A DNA stretch of 64,000 nucleotides from RFSX01 sp965230215 (GCA_965230215.1 CBDDKN010000001.1:1922001-1986000), one strand, 5' to 3'; positions 43,600 to 53,974 are shown, numbered from the stretch's first letter. Program-made: numbers and translations. The notes: generated by a model not told the origin, from the letters alone.

Positions 43600-46500
43600 T
43601 TATCTGAGGATTACAAATTTCTCTGTATTTGTATGTCCACCAGATCTTATTCTCATATAATATATTCCATTTTGGAAAGAAGATACATCAAAACGATGCA
43701 TTCCCAATGCCAGATTCTTTCTATGCAATACCTTTCCGTTTGCATCAAAAATCAAACATTCTGCTTCCTCCTTACTCATACTTGTAATATCAACTCTCAG
43801 TTGATCAACTACAGGATTAGGGAATAATCGATAGTCTATTCCTGATTGAGGTGCCGGGCAATCCACCTTATTAACTGTCAAGAAATCGTTTGATATATCA
43901 AAACACTCTTCTACCAATAGATCTACACCCACCGTATCTCCCGGCTGCGCAACAAGAGTTCCTATGTAAGAGATACCCCAAATTCTGCAAGTACCGACTT
44001 CAGTATCATTGAAGTCAAATGTACCACTGGTCAGAACCGTATCAATGACATTGAAAGTATCAGTGATCGCATAGGCGTACTCAGCAGAAACACTGCTTGT
44101 TGTAGTCCAAATCAGATTATCAGGTGTAGCATCACCCACACATACCTCCATTTCAGTACCGGCAGGCTGGAAATTAAGATTTCCTCCAAATACACCATCC
44201 TTGGTGACATCAATTGGATTAGACAAGGTATAACAACCCGTAAGATTAACAATATTCACACCATTGGCAAGACCCATCAATGAACCATCATGACTGAGAT
44301 TGAATATCTGACAATCTCCAGGCTGAACCGCAGAGAAGTCTATCTGAGATGATGTTTGATTCAACAATATAATGCCATTGGTATTCACAACGATAAAGAC
44401 AAATTGTGCACCCAACTCACCTTCTGTTATGACATTGACAACATCTGATGTATTGTCATCACCGAGGCAAAGATCAACACTCGTAGATCCATCACTGGTT
44501 GTAAGTATACCACCATTCAAGGCTTTCTTCGCAAGTGTATATCTGTTGGACAGACCATAACATCCTACCAAACTATCTACTGATAAGCCAATTTCAAGCC
44601 CTTGAATATCCATCGGATCAAATCCAATATGATAGATATGACATGTTTCGCTGCCACTGCTATCGATAACAAAGACATTTGAAGATTGGAAATCAATAAT
44701 CGTATCGCTTTCATTCGCAATAATCCATACCAATGAATCTGCAAATTCTCCTGTCAAGTTCATGGTAAGTGTATCAACTATACCATCTGCAACAACAAGT
44801 GTTGTATCTACATTACCATTCTGATCTTCGAAGCTTCCTCCCTTCTGTATATTTCTTCTCAACAATACTGAATTCGAAAGATTGAAATTACCGGTCAGGT
44901 TATCAATAAATGAACCTTGAGAATACCCACCTGGTACAGTATCATAAGCGATGTTGTAGATTACGAATGAATCAATATTGATTGGAATAACCTCAAAGTT
45001 GAACGGATTAGGAATATCCAAAGAGAATATCTGACCATCAGTTCTTGTAATCAATAATTCCTGATTCATACCTTGCGTACCCTGTACAATAAATGTTGTC
45101 GGATCGGCAACGCCATCTCCAAAACAAATCTCTCTTTCAAAACTCATATCATCAAATGTCAGCAATCCTCCATTCAATCCGTCTTTTACCAGTGTAATCG
45201 GATTAGACAAAGAATAGCAGCCATCAAGCTGACTTGCCAATCCACCTACAACCAGACCCTGAAGGCCAGGCTCAAATGCGATATTCCAAATGAGGCAAAC
45301 ACCACCACCTGCATCTTCAAAATCAAATGGATCACTAACTGGCAGATCCAGAATCATTCCAAAGGTATCGGTAACAACCCATTGATTTACAGTTCCACTA
45401 TTTCCAGTAAGCAAGACATTTATTGTATCGATAACACCTTCACCTACCTGAATTGAATCCAATACAGTTCCATCAGCATAGGTCAAGGAACCACCATTGG
45501 CACTAACCTTATTTACACTCACCGCATTGGACAAATGATATATCCCACTAAGATTGGTCAACGTATCTCCGACAACGAGCCCCGTAGGTACCATATCATA
45601 TGCGATATTATATACAAAACATGTTCCTTCCGGAAGACCGGAAAGGTCAATCGGATCATCCGCCGGCAATGCCAATATAGCACCGTTAGCGTCTGCAACT
45701 ATCCATTGATATTCTGTACCAATCGTATCTGTTAGAGTAAGAGCCAGGCTGTCAGCAAATGCATCTGTAAAACAGAAGCCTGCCGTAGTAGAACCATCAG
45801 CAGTAGTCAAAGTACCACCGTTTACTCCATCTTTATTAACAGTAATTGAATTTGAGAAATCAAAACATCCTTCAATATTCATAACATTGAGTCCTTCCTG
45901 AACGCCTGTTATGGCTCCAGAATAACTTAAACTCCAGATCAGGCAAACACCTCCTCCATCTTCTTCAAAAGTAAATGGTGGTGCTGCATTGATATCAAGA
46001 ATAAGCCCTGAAGTATCTGTGATCAGCCACTGCTGGAATTCCCCATCGTTGTTACTTAAGACAACATCAACAGAGTCAATTACACCCTCTCCTACAGGAA
46101 TAGTGACTTCAATGAATCCATTTGGCGTCTGTATCGTACCTCCATCTGCTGCATTTCTGGTTACACTGATTGCATTTGAAAAGTCAAAGAAACCCATCAA
46201 GCCATCAATGTTTTCACCAACAGCCAAACCAGTCAAACCATTTGAATAACTGATGTTCCAAATCTGACATAAGCCAGGACCGGCCAGACTCAAATCAAAT
46301 GGAGGTGCCATAGGCAATCCTAAAATCAAACCTGTAGTATCTGTAATTACCCACGAGAAATTAGGGCCTACATTGTTGCTGAGCATCACATCTATATCAG
46401 GCGTATTTCCATTTCCAACACAAATTTCAACACTTGTCTGGAAGTCTGTAGTCGTGAGGAAACCACCGTTCAATACAGTTGGAATTCTGGTCACTTCAAT

Positions 46501-49500
46501 TGGATTTGAGAATACAAAACAACCATCAAGAGTGCTTACATTGGCACCGACTGAAAGGCCAGAAATACCAGCACTGTAGTTAATTTCCCAAATCAGACAA
46601 ACACCCCCTCCAGCATTCTCAAAGTTAAAAGGTGGTGCGGCAGGTAACTCCATAATATTTCCAAGTGTATCTGTAATCACCCATGAAGACAACTCACTGT
46701 CACCTCCTTCTGAGATTACGTCTATTAGATCATCTACACCTTCACCAACAGTTATGGTCACAGCTGTTAAGCTATCTGTTGTCATTATCATACTTGCGGT
46801 ATTGTTGTCAATACTCACATTTATGGCGTTTGAGAAATTGAAATTCCCCATCAGAGCAGATACATTGTTACCAACCATTAATCCTGAGATTGTCGGTTCA
46901 TGTGTCAAATTCCATATCTGACATGTATCTACACCCAAAGCTGTAACATCAAAAGGTGGTGCTGCTGGAAGATCCAGTATCAAACCGGATGTATCTGTAA
47001 TAACCCATGTATGCACAGGACCAACAGTATCAGTAAGCATGACTTCTATAAGATCAGGCAATGTGTCACTGAGACAAAGCGCTACAGATGTCATTCCATT
47101 CGCAGTTGTCAGGTTTCCACCCATCAATCCTTCTCTTACAATTGTCACTGGATTTGAAAGATCAAAACAACCAGAAAGATCACTGGCATTGTTGCCTATT
47201 TCAAGACCGCTTAATCCATCACTATAACTTAGGTTCCATACCAGACAAACGCCTCCTCCAGCAGATTCAAGATCAAACTCTGAAAGGCTTGTTGTGTCCA
47301 GGATCATACCCAGAGTATCGGTTATCACGAAGATCATATTATCACCGCTAGCACCTGTCAGCACAAATGAAAGCGTATCTATTATACCATCTCCAACTGT
47401 TATCGTATCATTTACTTCACCGTTATCAAGTGTTAACATACCACCGGCTAATGAATCCCTTACCACTTCTATCGAATTGGATAGATTGTAAGATCCGATC
47501 AGATCAGAAACATTATTGCCCTCAGCAAGTCCCATAAGGTTGTCTTGATATGCCATATGCCAGATTTGACATATACCATCTGGTGCTCCAGAAAAATCAA
47601 ATGGAGGATTCATTGGTAGTTCAAGTATGAGACCGTTTGCATCTGTAATCAACCAGGCGTAGTTCATACCAAATGTATCTGTCAGTATGACATCAACAAC
47701 ATTCGGAAGGGTGTCATTCAAACAAAGATCAACTGACAATAAACTGTCGGTTGTAATTATCGAACCACCATTTATCTCTTGGCGAATAACTGTAAATGCA
47801 TTGGAAAGGTCAAAACAACCAGCCAGATCAAAAGCTGACGAATCGATCTCAAGACCTACTGGAACTTCATCAAATGAAATATTCCAGATCAAACAAGTTC
47901 CTGCAGGGCTTCCTTCAAAATCAAAAGGAAGACTCATCGGTAATGATAGTATAACACCCTGATCGGAAGTAATTATCCATTGTGACGAATCACCGGAATT
48001 ACCTGTAAGATCAAGATCAATAAGATCAGCTATACCGTCATTGGTTACGATACTAATTGTATCAGATCCTGAACTGTGACTGATCACACCTCCAGAAACC
48101 TGAGTTCGGTCAACTTCTATAGGGTTAGAAAGGTCAAATATACCGGTCACATCCGCAACATTGTTTCCAACCACGAGATTCATGACCGGATCAATAGATG
48201 CCAAATGCCAGATCAGACATATTCCAGTTGGCGCCATTGAAAAATCAAATGGTGGTGCCGCTGGCAGATCAAGTATCAAACCCGCTGTATCTGTGATCAC
48301 CCATTGGAAATCAGTTCCAATATTACCATCAAGTAATACATCAATAGGTGTAGAAACAGAATCCTGAATACATAGATCCAAATGCACGAGGGAATCCACA
48401 GTCATAATCATACCACCATTCACCTCAATTCTTTCGACCACTATGACATTGGACAAATCAAAACAACCAGATAAGTTGTTGATATCTTCACCCAATTCGA
48501 GACCTACATCATCTGAACCATAGGCTATGTGATATATATGACATGTACCCTGCCCTGCGGATTCAAAATCAACTGGTGGATTATCAGATATGCTGATTAT
48601 GATTCCAGCATCGTCAGTAATTACCCACTTAAGCGAATCACCTTCGGCATCAATTACTGAGAACTCAAAGCTATCGATCACACCTTCACCTATGACCACC
48701 TCAAGTGTGTCAAGACCAGATGCTTCTGAAATTATACCTCCTTCAACTTCAAATCTGAACACAGTAACGGCGTTAGAAAGATCATAACAGCCTGTGATAT
48801 TTGAAATTAAACTATCCTGCTCTATTCCCTCTGTACCTTCATAAAAAGCAACATGATAAATGAAGCAAGTTCCAGGAGGAACACCTTCAAAATCGAATGG
48901 CGGTGCAGCCGGCAATTCCAATATAACACCACTGGTGTCAGTGATTATCCATGCTGTACTATCACCTTCAAAACCACTCAGAATAATATCTATTGAATCA
49001 GCTATACCATCACCTGTGCATATACTGATACTTGTTAGCGAATCTGTGGTCATGATCATTCCACCATTGACATTGGTGCGATCAACGACCAAAGCGTTTG
49101 ATAGGTTGAATGAACCATCCAATCCGGAAACGTTCATTCCCTCTTCCAGTCCTTCAAGACCACTTACATAACTGATATGCCAAATTTGGCATATACCTGT
49201 AGGCACGTTGTCAAAAGCAAATGGAGGAGCACTAGGAAGCTCTAAAATCAAACCACTTGTATCTGTAATTATCCATCCTGAAAGTGGCCCTTCAGCTCCT
49301 GTAAGCACCACATCTATTGTATCTACTATAGGATCACCTGTACAAATCAATACAGTATCCTGACCATTATCATATTCAATAACACCACCAACCAACATGA
49401 TTCTGTCGACAGTAATAGCATTGGAAAGATCAAAGCAACCTTCTAGTTCCAAGGCACTTTCCCCTACTTCCAAACCTTCTATATCCCCACTATAGCTAAG

Positions 49501-52041
49501 GTGCCAAATAAGGCAAACTCCTGTTCCTGCGCTTTCAAAATCAAAAGGAGGGCCTGCCGGTAATTCAAGTATCACACCCAGACTGTCGGTAATTACCCAT
49601 GCGGATGAATCACCTACTTCGGATTCAAGAATCACATCAACTACAGTGGAACTTCCATCACCAATAACTATAGTCACTTCAGTTAAGCTATCGGTAGTCA
49701 TAATGGTACCACCATCAACTTCAGTACGTAAGACGCTCACTGCATTAGAAAGCACAAAGCATCCTTCTAGGCTATCCAGATTGACTCCTGAACCAGAGAT
49801 CAAACTGTCTTTGGTTGAAACCAGGTGATACACAAAACACAAGCCATCGGGCACACCTTCAAAGTTGACGGTATCACTTGCTGGTAATTCCAATACATTA
49901 TTTTGATCATCCGTGATGACAAGTTGCGTAAATGGACCATTAAATCCAGAGGCATCTAATATCAAACTATCAGCCACACCATCACCAGAACATATTTCAA
50001 AACTGGTTTCGCCGTTGTTAGCTGATAACTCTGCCGGTACAAGTTCTACCCGATTTACTGTGATAGGCTCTGAAAGATCATAACAACCTACAATACTATC
50101 TACGTTCATGCCGATCTCAAAACCATCGAGGGTATTGGCAAATCCCATATTCCATATAAAACAGATACCATTTCCAGCATTACTGAAATCAAGTGTATCA
50201 GAATTGGATATAACAAGGATTTCACCATCTTCATCCGTCACAAATAGTGCTGATGCTGTTCCTTGAACACCATCTATATCGACTACTACTTCCGTAGCTC
50301 CTGGATCATTCAAGCAAAGACTCAGGCTATCCAAGCCATTAACATTTATCTCGCCGCCATCAACTTCAGGAATATCGATTGATAATACATTCGAAAAGTC
50401 AAAACATCCACCCATTATGGTGCTGATGTTGCCCCCTGCTTCCAAACCTGAAATGTTGCCCACATAAGATATATGCACCAGGCGCAAAGAAGACATCAAC
50501 ATCATGCTGATATCGATAGGTGTATCTTCATATACACTAACAATAAGACCGTTAGGCATATATAATATCCACCTTGATGTACCTCCCATTGTATCTTCAA
50601 GGGTCGGAGTCAGGATGAAGCTACTTGTCTCACAAGCCTGGAAATCATCTTCACCATCAAAGGAAATAACACCCGCATCAATAATCAGCTTCTCTACATT
50701 AATGAAATTGGAAAGCACAAAACAACCCGTTAGAGCTGAGATATCCATTCCAGCAATGCCATTAAACATCTCGCCATTATGTGAGGCTGCTACTATGCTA
50801 TAATTGCCATCCCCATATGAGGATATGTCAAAAAATGGCTGATCGGTAACTTCAAGAATTATATTATTCGAATCGAGTAGAAAATAATTCGTGAAAATAC
50901 CTACTGCACCAGTGAGTTCAAGATCAATACCGGTCAATTGCGGTATATCAAGGCAGACAACCAGGCTATCCTGGCCATTGCCAGTCAATTGTCCGGCTTC
51001 TAATTTATTGTTGAAAATCTGGATGGAATTCGACAGATCAAAACATCCAAGGATATTTTGTACCAGTCCTCCTCTTACCAAACCTTGTATATCGGTGGAG
51101 TCATATGCAATGTGATACACATTATATATACCATTTTCAAACTGATTGAAATCTATTGTACCTGACCCTGTCAAAAGGGTTATTTCATTGGCTGCATTGG
51201 CCACAATCCATGAAAGACTGGAACCGAATTCCATGTCTACAGTAAACGTTCTCTCAGAAATCACATTCTGAGAATCCGGGTAGCAAATAGTCGTAGTTGT
51301 ATCTACGCTGATTATTCCGCCATTTACATCGTTGCAACCACCGGAAATGGTTAGTTCATCGATATCCCAGGCTTTGATATCTGAATCTACTCCCACAAGG
51401 CAGTATGGTAAGATCTCAAAATTAAATAGTGTAGGAACCTCTACTCTGAAACCGGCAACATTGGAGAAATCAAACGAACTAAAACTCCAGTTGCGACTTG
51501 TGGCGATACCTGTCTCACGGTAAACTTCAGATCCATTTGCCGTTACGCGGATACCCATTAAAGTTGGGTAATTATTTGGCCCGCTGACACCATCAATAAA
51601 ATTGAAGTTTTCAGGTGCCTGAGAGTAAAAAGAAATATCTTCTATCGATCCAAAACCTTCGGGTCCTGGAACAACCAATACATCAAATCTCAGGGCCCTG
51701 CTATCATCTTCAACAAAGTCGCATGAATCGAGACCACTGATACACATGGCAATTGAATCCTGGCCAGGTGTACATGAATGTGTATTGACTTCGGGGTTAT
51801 TTCGGTATACATAACCTCCTACTAATGAAATAACACTGCAGTTAGGGTTGCTTGTTGTGACACCTGTAAATTCAGAATAGTCCGAATTGTATCCATTGAG
51901 GTAGGACACACAAGCATCAAAATCCACATGAATGGTTGGGTTTTCCTGATTCGGTGGAAAAGCAGCCTCTGCTAAAAGTGTTGGAAATTGTACAAAAAGG
52001 ATAAATGCAAGGGTAAGAAAAGACCTTAATCTTAATGACAT
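43600..52041 (-). CDS. Giant T9SS-secreted repeat protein (2813 residues, 23 tandem units)
   Basis: A signal peptide (to about residue 25) is followed by a Cys-containing domain (about 26-236) that looks like a beta-sandwich. Next are 23 tandem units of about 108 residues (about 239-2726) and a type A T9SS sorting domain (about 2727-2813; YRLFPNPVVDQLRVDI, FQNGIYYMRIRSG, KFVILR). A typical unit runs NGGxIxTTDSL, a strand with C/VxxGDG, WVITDTxGLILDLPAAPPFDF, GxCLIWxISY, GLxVGxNVxxLxGCFDLSNxIxVxR. I recognise the pattern from other long Bacteroidota surface proteins but know no family name or function. It is probably a cell-surface fibre or adhesin. Codon use looks like its neighbours', and there is no frameshift. 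The upstream leader is about 140 bases. Confidence 0.9.
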   Translation of the reverse strand: MSLRLRSFLTLAFILFVQFPTLLAEAAFPPNQENPTIHVDFDACVSYLNGYNSDYSEFTGVTTSNPNCSVISLVGGYVYRNNPEVNTHSCTPGQDSIAMCISGLDSCDFVEDDSRALRFDVLVVPGPEGFGSIEDISFYSQAPENFNFIDGVSGPNNYPTLMGIRVTANGSEVYRETGIATSRNWSFSSFDFSNVAGFRVEVPTLFNFEILPYCLVGVDSDIKAWDIDELTISGGCNDVNGGIISVDTTTTICYPDSQNVISERTFTVDMEFGSSLSWIVANAANEITLLTGSGTIDFNQFENGIYNVYHIAYDSTDIQGLVRGGLVQNILGCFDLSNSIQIFNNKLEAGQLTGNGQDSLVVCLDIPQLTGIDLELTGAVGIFTNYFLLDSNNIILEVTDQPFFDISSYGDGNYSIVAASHNGEMFNGIAGMDISALTGCFVLSNFINVEKLIIDAGVISFDGEDDFQACETSSFILTPTLEDTMGGTSRWILYMPNGLIVSVYEDTPIDISMMLMSSLRLVHISYVGNISGLEAGGNISTIMGGCFDFSNVLSIDIPEVDGGEINVNGLDSLSLCLNDPGATEVVVDIDGVQGTASALFVTDEDGEILVISNSDTLDFSNAGNGICFIWNMGFANTLDGFEIGMNVDSIVGCYDLSEPITVNRVELVPAELSANNGETSFEICSGDGVADSLILDASGFNGPFTQLVITDDQNNVLELPASDTVNFEGVPDGLCFVYHLVSTKDSLISGSGVNLDSLEGCFVLSNAVSVLRTEVDGGTIMTTDSLTEVTIVIGDGSSTVVDVILESEVGDSSAWVITDSLGVILELPAGPPFDFESAGTGVCLIWHLSYSGDIEGLEVGESALELEGCFDLSNAITVDRIMLVGGVIEYDNGQDTVLICTGDPIVDTIDVVLTGAEGPLSGWIITDTSGLILELPSAPPFAFDNVPTGICQIWHISYVSGLEGLEEGMNVSGLDGSFNLSNALVVDRTNVNGGMIMTTDSLTSISICTGDGIADSIDIILSGFEGDSTAWIITDTSGVILELPAAPPFDFEGVPPGTCFIYHVAFYEGTEGIEQDSLISNITGCYDLSNAVTVFRFEVEGGIISEASGLDTLEVVIGEGVIDSFEFSVIDAEGDSLKWVITDDAGIIISISDNPPVDFESAGQGTCHIYHIAYGSDDVGLELGEDINNLSGCFDLSNVIVVERIEVNGGMIMTVDSLVHLDLCIQDSVSTPIDVLLDGNIGTDFQWVITDTAGLILDLPAAPPFDFSMAPTGICLIWHLASIDPVMNLVVGNNVADVTGIFDLSNPIEVDRTQVSGGVISHSSGSDTISIVTNDGIADLIDLDLTGNSGDSSQWIITSDQGVILSLPMSLPFDFEGSPAGTCLIWNISFDEVPVGLEIDSSAFDLAGCFDLSNAFTVIRQEINGGSIITTDSLLSVDLCLNDTLPNVVDVILTDTFGMNYAWLITDANGLILELPMNPPFDFSGAPDGICQIWHMAYQDNLMGLAEGNNVSDLIGSYNLSNSIEVVRDSLAGGMLTLDNGEVNDTITVGDGIIDTLSFVLTGASGDNMIFVITDTLGMILDTTSLSEFDLESAGGGVCLVWNLSYSDGLSGLEIGNNASDLSGCFDLSNPVTIVREGLMGGNLTTANGMTSVALCLSDTLPDLIEVMLTDTVGPVHTWVITDTSGLILDLPAAPPFDVTALGVDTCQIWNLTHEPTISGLMVGNNVSALMGNFNFSNAINVSIDNNTASMIMTTDSLTAVTITVGEGVDDLIDVISEGGDSELSSWVITDTLGNIMELPAAPPFNFENAGGGVCLIWEINYSAGISGLSVGANVSTLDGCFVFSNPIEVTRIPTVLNGGFLTTTDFQTSVEICVGNGNTPDIDVMLSNNVGPNFSWVITDTTGLILGLPMAPPFDLSLAGPGLCQIWNISYSNGLTGLAVGENIDGLMGFFDFSNAISVTRNAADGGTIQTPNGFIEVTIPVGEGVIDSVDVVLSNNDGEFQQWLITDTSGLILDINAAPPFTFEEDGGGVCLIWSLSYSGAITGVQEGLNVMNIEGCFDFSNSITVNKDGVNGGTLTTADGSTTAGFCFTDAFADSLALTLTDTIGTEYQWIVADANGAILALPADDPIDLSGLPEGTCFVYNIAYDMVPTGLVVGDTLTNLSGIYHLSNAVSVNKVSANGGSLTYADGTVLDSIQVGEGVIDTINVLLTGNSGTVNQWVVTDTFGMILDLPVSDPFDFEDAGGGVCLIWNIAFEPGLQGLVVGGLASQLDGCYSLSNPITLVKDGLNGGLLTFDDMSFEREICFGDGVADPTTFIVQGTQGMNQELLITRTDGQIFSLDIPNPFNFEVIPINIDSFVIYNIAYDTVPGGYSQGSFIDNLTGNFNLSNSVLLRRNIQKGGSFEDQNGNVDTTLVVADGIVDTLTMNLTGEFADSLVWIIANESDTIIDFQSSNVFVIDSSGSETCHIYHIGFDPMDIQGLEIGLSVDSLVGCYGLSNRYTLAKKALNGGILTTSDGSTSVDLCLGDDNTSDVVNVITEGELGAQFVFIVVNTNGIILLNQTSSQIDFSAVQPGDCQIFNLSHDGSLMGLANGVNIVNLTGCYTLSNPIDVTKDGVFGGNLNFQPAGTEMEVCVGDATPDNLIWTTTSSVSAEYAYAITDTFNVIDTVLTSGTFDFNDTEVGTCRIWGISYIGTLVAQPGDTVGVDLLVEECFDISNDFLTVNKVDCPAPQSGIDYRLFPNPVVDQLRVDITSMSKEEAECLIFDANGKVLHRKNLALGMHRFDVSSFQNGIYYMRIRSGGHTNTEKFVILR
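43864..51327 (-). repeat. Coding tandem repeat: 23 units of ~324 bp in the giant surface protein
   Basis: Units are recognised at protein level by NGG at the start and G(C)(F/Y)xLSN near the end. From unit 9 to unit 21 two types strictly alternate: one has Cys before the GDG strand and none at G_F; the other has no Cys there but has GCF/GCY. The DNA is diverged and shows no long identical stretches, so the duplications are old or have been under selection to vary. Confidence 0.88.
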
Positions 52042-52190
52042 GTCGTAATTTTTTTAAGAATAATCAAAAGCCATACTAATTGAGAACGTACGAGAGCCCG
52101 CAATTGCAATAACTACGCAATTGTCAGGTCCTTTACCAATCAATTAGTTCTTACTGTTGTGGAATGGGAGATACGTATCTATACAGCTAC

Positions 52191-52198
52191 CAAAATTA
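52191..52198 (-). promoter_or_regulatory. Putative -7 box (TAATTTTG) of the giant repeat gene
   Basis: The minus strand reads TAATTTTG, an exact TAnnTTTG match, about 150 bases before the ATG. No clear -33 TTG. The leader it implies holds two direct copies of CGCAATTG at 52099-52106 and 52116-52123. Confidence 0.35.
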
Positions 52199-52330
52199 GG
52201 GTAATTAATGCTATAAATAAAACTTTAATATATAAAATTTAAAGCAGCAGTTCATTTTGAGTCTCTTATGTCAGAAAACAAGCCAGATCATATAGCTATA
52301 CAGCTGAAAACCAGAGGATTAAAATCTAGC

Positions 52331-53332
52331 CTATTGCACGTTCACCGCGAGTTCCAGGAGATTGTTTTTCTGTACAAACTGGATAACACTCAAATAAATG
52401 GGCATTCCGAGTGTGATATTGAATGGAAAAGTGATGGCCAATGCCATGGGTAGGTAGAGGCTTGGATTGGCTTTAGGAGCGGCTATCCGCATTGCTGCAG
52501 GTACAGCAATATAACTGGCACTTGCTGCGAGAATGGCAAACAGGAATCTGTTACCAACGGATTCTGTTACCAGGCCTGATAAAGCTGCAATCAGGCAGCC
52601 GTTGAAAAGCGGAATAAGGATGGCAAATAGCGTTGCAAACTTGCCTTTCTTAAGGAACGCATTGAGCTTCTGACCACTTGCTATACCCATATCTAACAAG
52701 AATACGGCAAGGAATCCCTTAAAGATATCGGTCGTAAATGGAGATATACCCTGAGCCTGCTCCTCGCTGGCCAGGAATCCAATGATCAAACTTCCCATTA
52801 TAAGCAGCACACTGCCATTGGTAAGAGAATGTGACAGCACGCGTTTGCAAGAAAACTTTTCAGCATTCTGTTTGTCGAAGTAAGACATCAACAACAGGCC
52901 TACAATGATCGATGGTGCTTCCATGAGTGCCATGACTGCCACCATGTGGCCACCGAAATCAATCCCCTCCATCTCAAGGAAAGATATGGCCGTTACGAAA
53001 GTCACTGCACTGACCGAACCATAAGAGGCCGCCACTGCAGCTGAATTGGAAATACTGAACTTACGTCTGAGTATGAAATAGGTATACAAAGGTACAGTAA
53101 CAGCCAGAAGTATACCCAATAAAAGAGACCAGAGGATCTCAAGATCTAGATCTGAGTGAGCCAACTCCTGACCACCCTTGAATCCAATTGAAAACAACAG
53201 ATAAAGAGAGATGAACTTTGAGGAGTTGGGTGGAATCTCAAGGTCACTCTTTAACTGCACCGCTGCAATTCCCAAGAAGAAAAACAGCAGTGCAGGATTC
53301 GTCAAATTGTCAATCAGTAAATGTAAGTCCAT
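52331..53332 (-). CDS. sbtA: SbtA-family sodium-dependent bicarbonate transporter
   Basis: A 333-residue protein with about ten membrane segments, of the SbtA (DUF897) family. Typical parts: the start LLIDNLTNPALLFFFLGIAAVQLKSDLEIP, LLFSIGFKGGQEL, AASYGSVSAVTFVTA, MALMEAPSIIVGLLL, VFLLDMGIASGQ and SASYIAVPAAMRIAAPKANPSLYLPMALAITFPFNITLGMPIYL. SbtA takes up bicarbonate with Na+ in cyanobacteria; in heterotrophs it probably feeds carboxylases. No PII-like SbtB regulator follows. It is the last of three genes on this strand, divergent from a LysR regulator. Confidence 0.92.
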   Translation of the reverse strand: MDLHLLIDNLTNPALLFFFLGIAAVQLKSDLEIPPNSSKFISLYLLFSIGFKGGQELAHSDLDLEILWSLLLGILLAVTVPLYTYFILRRKFSISNSAAVAASYGSVSAVTFVTAISFLEMEGIDFGGHMVAVMALMEAPSIIVGLLLMSYFDKQNAEKFSCKRVLSHSLTNGSVLLIMGSLIIGFLASEEQAQGISPFTTDIFKGFLAVFLLDMGIASGQKLNAFLKKGKFATLFAILIPLFNGCLIAALSGLVTESVGNRFLFAILAASASYIAVPAAMRIAAPKANPSLYLPMALAITFPFNITLGMPIYLSVIQFVQKNNLLELAVNVQ

Positions 53333-53359
53333 TGGTCTTTACATCTATTTTGCAATGTC

Positions 53360-53650
53360 TTAGTCTTCAAAGCTTATGTTGAGAATACCATTGATTCTCA
53401 CGTTCTTACCTTCTTTTCTTGCCATATTGATGAAATCTCTGGCAATCTTCTTCTCGCGAATCAACTCCGCGATTCTGATATCAGAACTTTCAACATCAGC
53501 CATCTCATCACCTACGATCATGCTTAATCGCTGTAGCTTGTGATAATTGATCTTCTCATCAAGCAATGCTTTTACAATATCATTGGCTTGAGATGGTGTA
53601 AACTGTCCCTCAACCAATTGAATTTTTTGTTTTACTTCTGTTAGTACCAT
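53360..53650 (-). CDS. Conserved hypothetical protein in the sbtA operon
   Basis: A 96-residue soluble protein, charged and mostly helical in appearance. It starts VKQKIQLVEGQFTPSQANDIVKALLDEKINYHKLQRLS and ends NVRINGILNISFED. I believe this is a small family seen in many Bacteroidota, with the pattern 'xLxEGxFxxxxAxDIxxxLxxxKIxxH', but I know no function for it. It lies 27 bp before sbtA and 33 bp after the small membrane-protein gene, so it is probably in the same transcript. It is not a PII-like protein. Confidence 0.75.
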   Translation of the reverse strand: MVLTEVKQKIQLVEGQFTPSQANDIVKALLDEKINYHKLQRLSMIVGDEMADVESSDIRIAELIREKKIARDFINMARKEGKNVRINGILNISFED

Positions 53651-53683
53651 GATTAAAGTTTTATCGTGAATAAGGATTTTAGA

Positions 53684-53974
53684 TTATTTCTTTTTGTTTG
53701 TTAGTTGATTGTTTTTCTCATCGTCTATGGTCTTGAAAAACAAGACACATGTTATGATCAGACTGCATAGAAGTATCTTGTCGAAAAACATCTTTCCGGA
53801 CTGATACGAGAGGAATATCCAGAAAGCACAGAAAGCCAGCCATACGGTCAGAACTATCATAGACTTTGGAATCTCAACATTTACATGACCTATTCGGGGT
53901 AGTCTCTCCCTCAGTGTATCAAATACTTCTAACTCTTCTCGAGTGTCGAATCTGCTATTTTCAGTGTTTGCCAT
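53684..53974 (-). CDS. Small membrane protein, first gene of the sbtA operon
   Basis: A 96-residue protein if started at MANTENS (53974); an upstream ATG at 54019 would add 15 residues with no support and reach into the control region. After a polar N-terminus (TREELEVFDTLRERLPRIG) there are two hydrophobic segments (SMIVLTVWLAFCAFWIFL and KILLCSLIITCVLFF), then a basic tail NNQLTNKKK. No family is recognised. Its place at the head of the operon suggests a link with the transporter. Confidence 0.65.
   Translation of the reverse strand: MANTENSRFDTREELEVFDTLRERLPRIGHVNVEIPKSMIVLTVWLAFCAFWIFLSYQSGKMFFDKILLCSLIITCVLFFKTIDDEKNNQLTNKKK

Noticed and set aside
43633..51523. Many open frames on the plus strand inside the giant repeat gene
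   Set aside because: They recur with the repeat period and are the antisense of the same repeated codons; none has a signal or family motif.
43600..52041. Recent horizontal transfer of the giant repeat gene
   Set aside because: Base composition and codon use look like the neighbours', no mobile element is adjacent, and the repeats are strongly diverged.
52268..52453. A 61-codon plus-strand frame at the sbtA 3' end
   Set aside because: Half of it is antisense to the conserved C-terminus of SbtA; no features.
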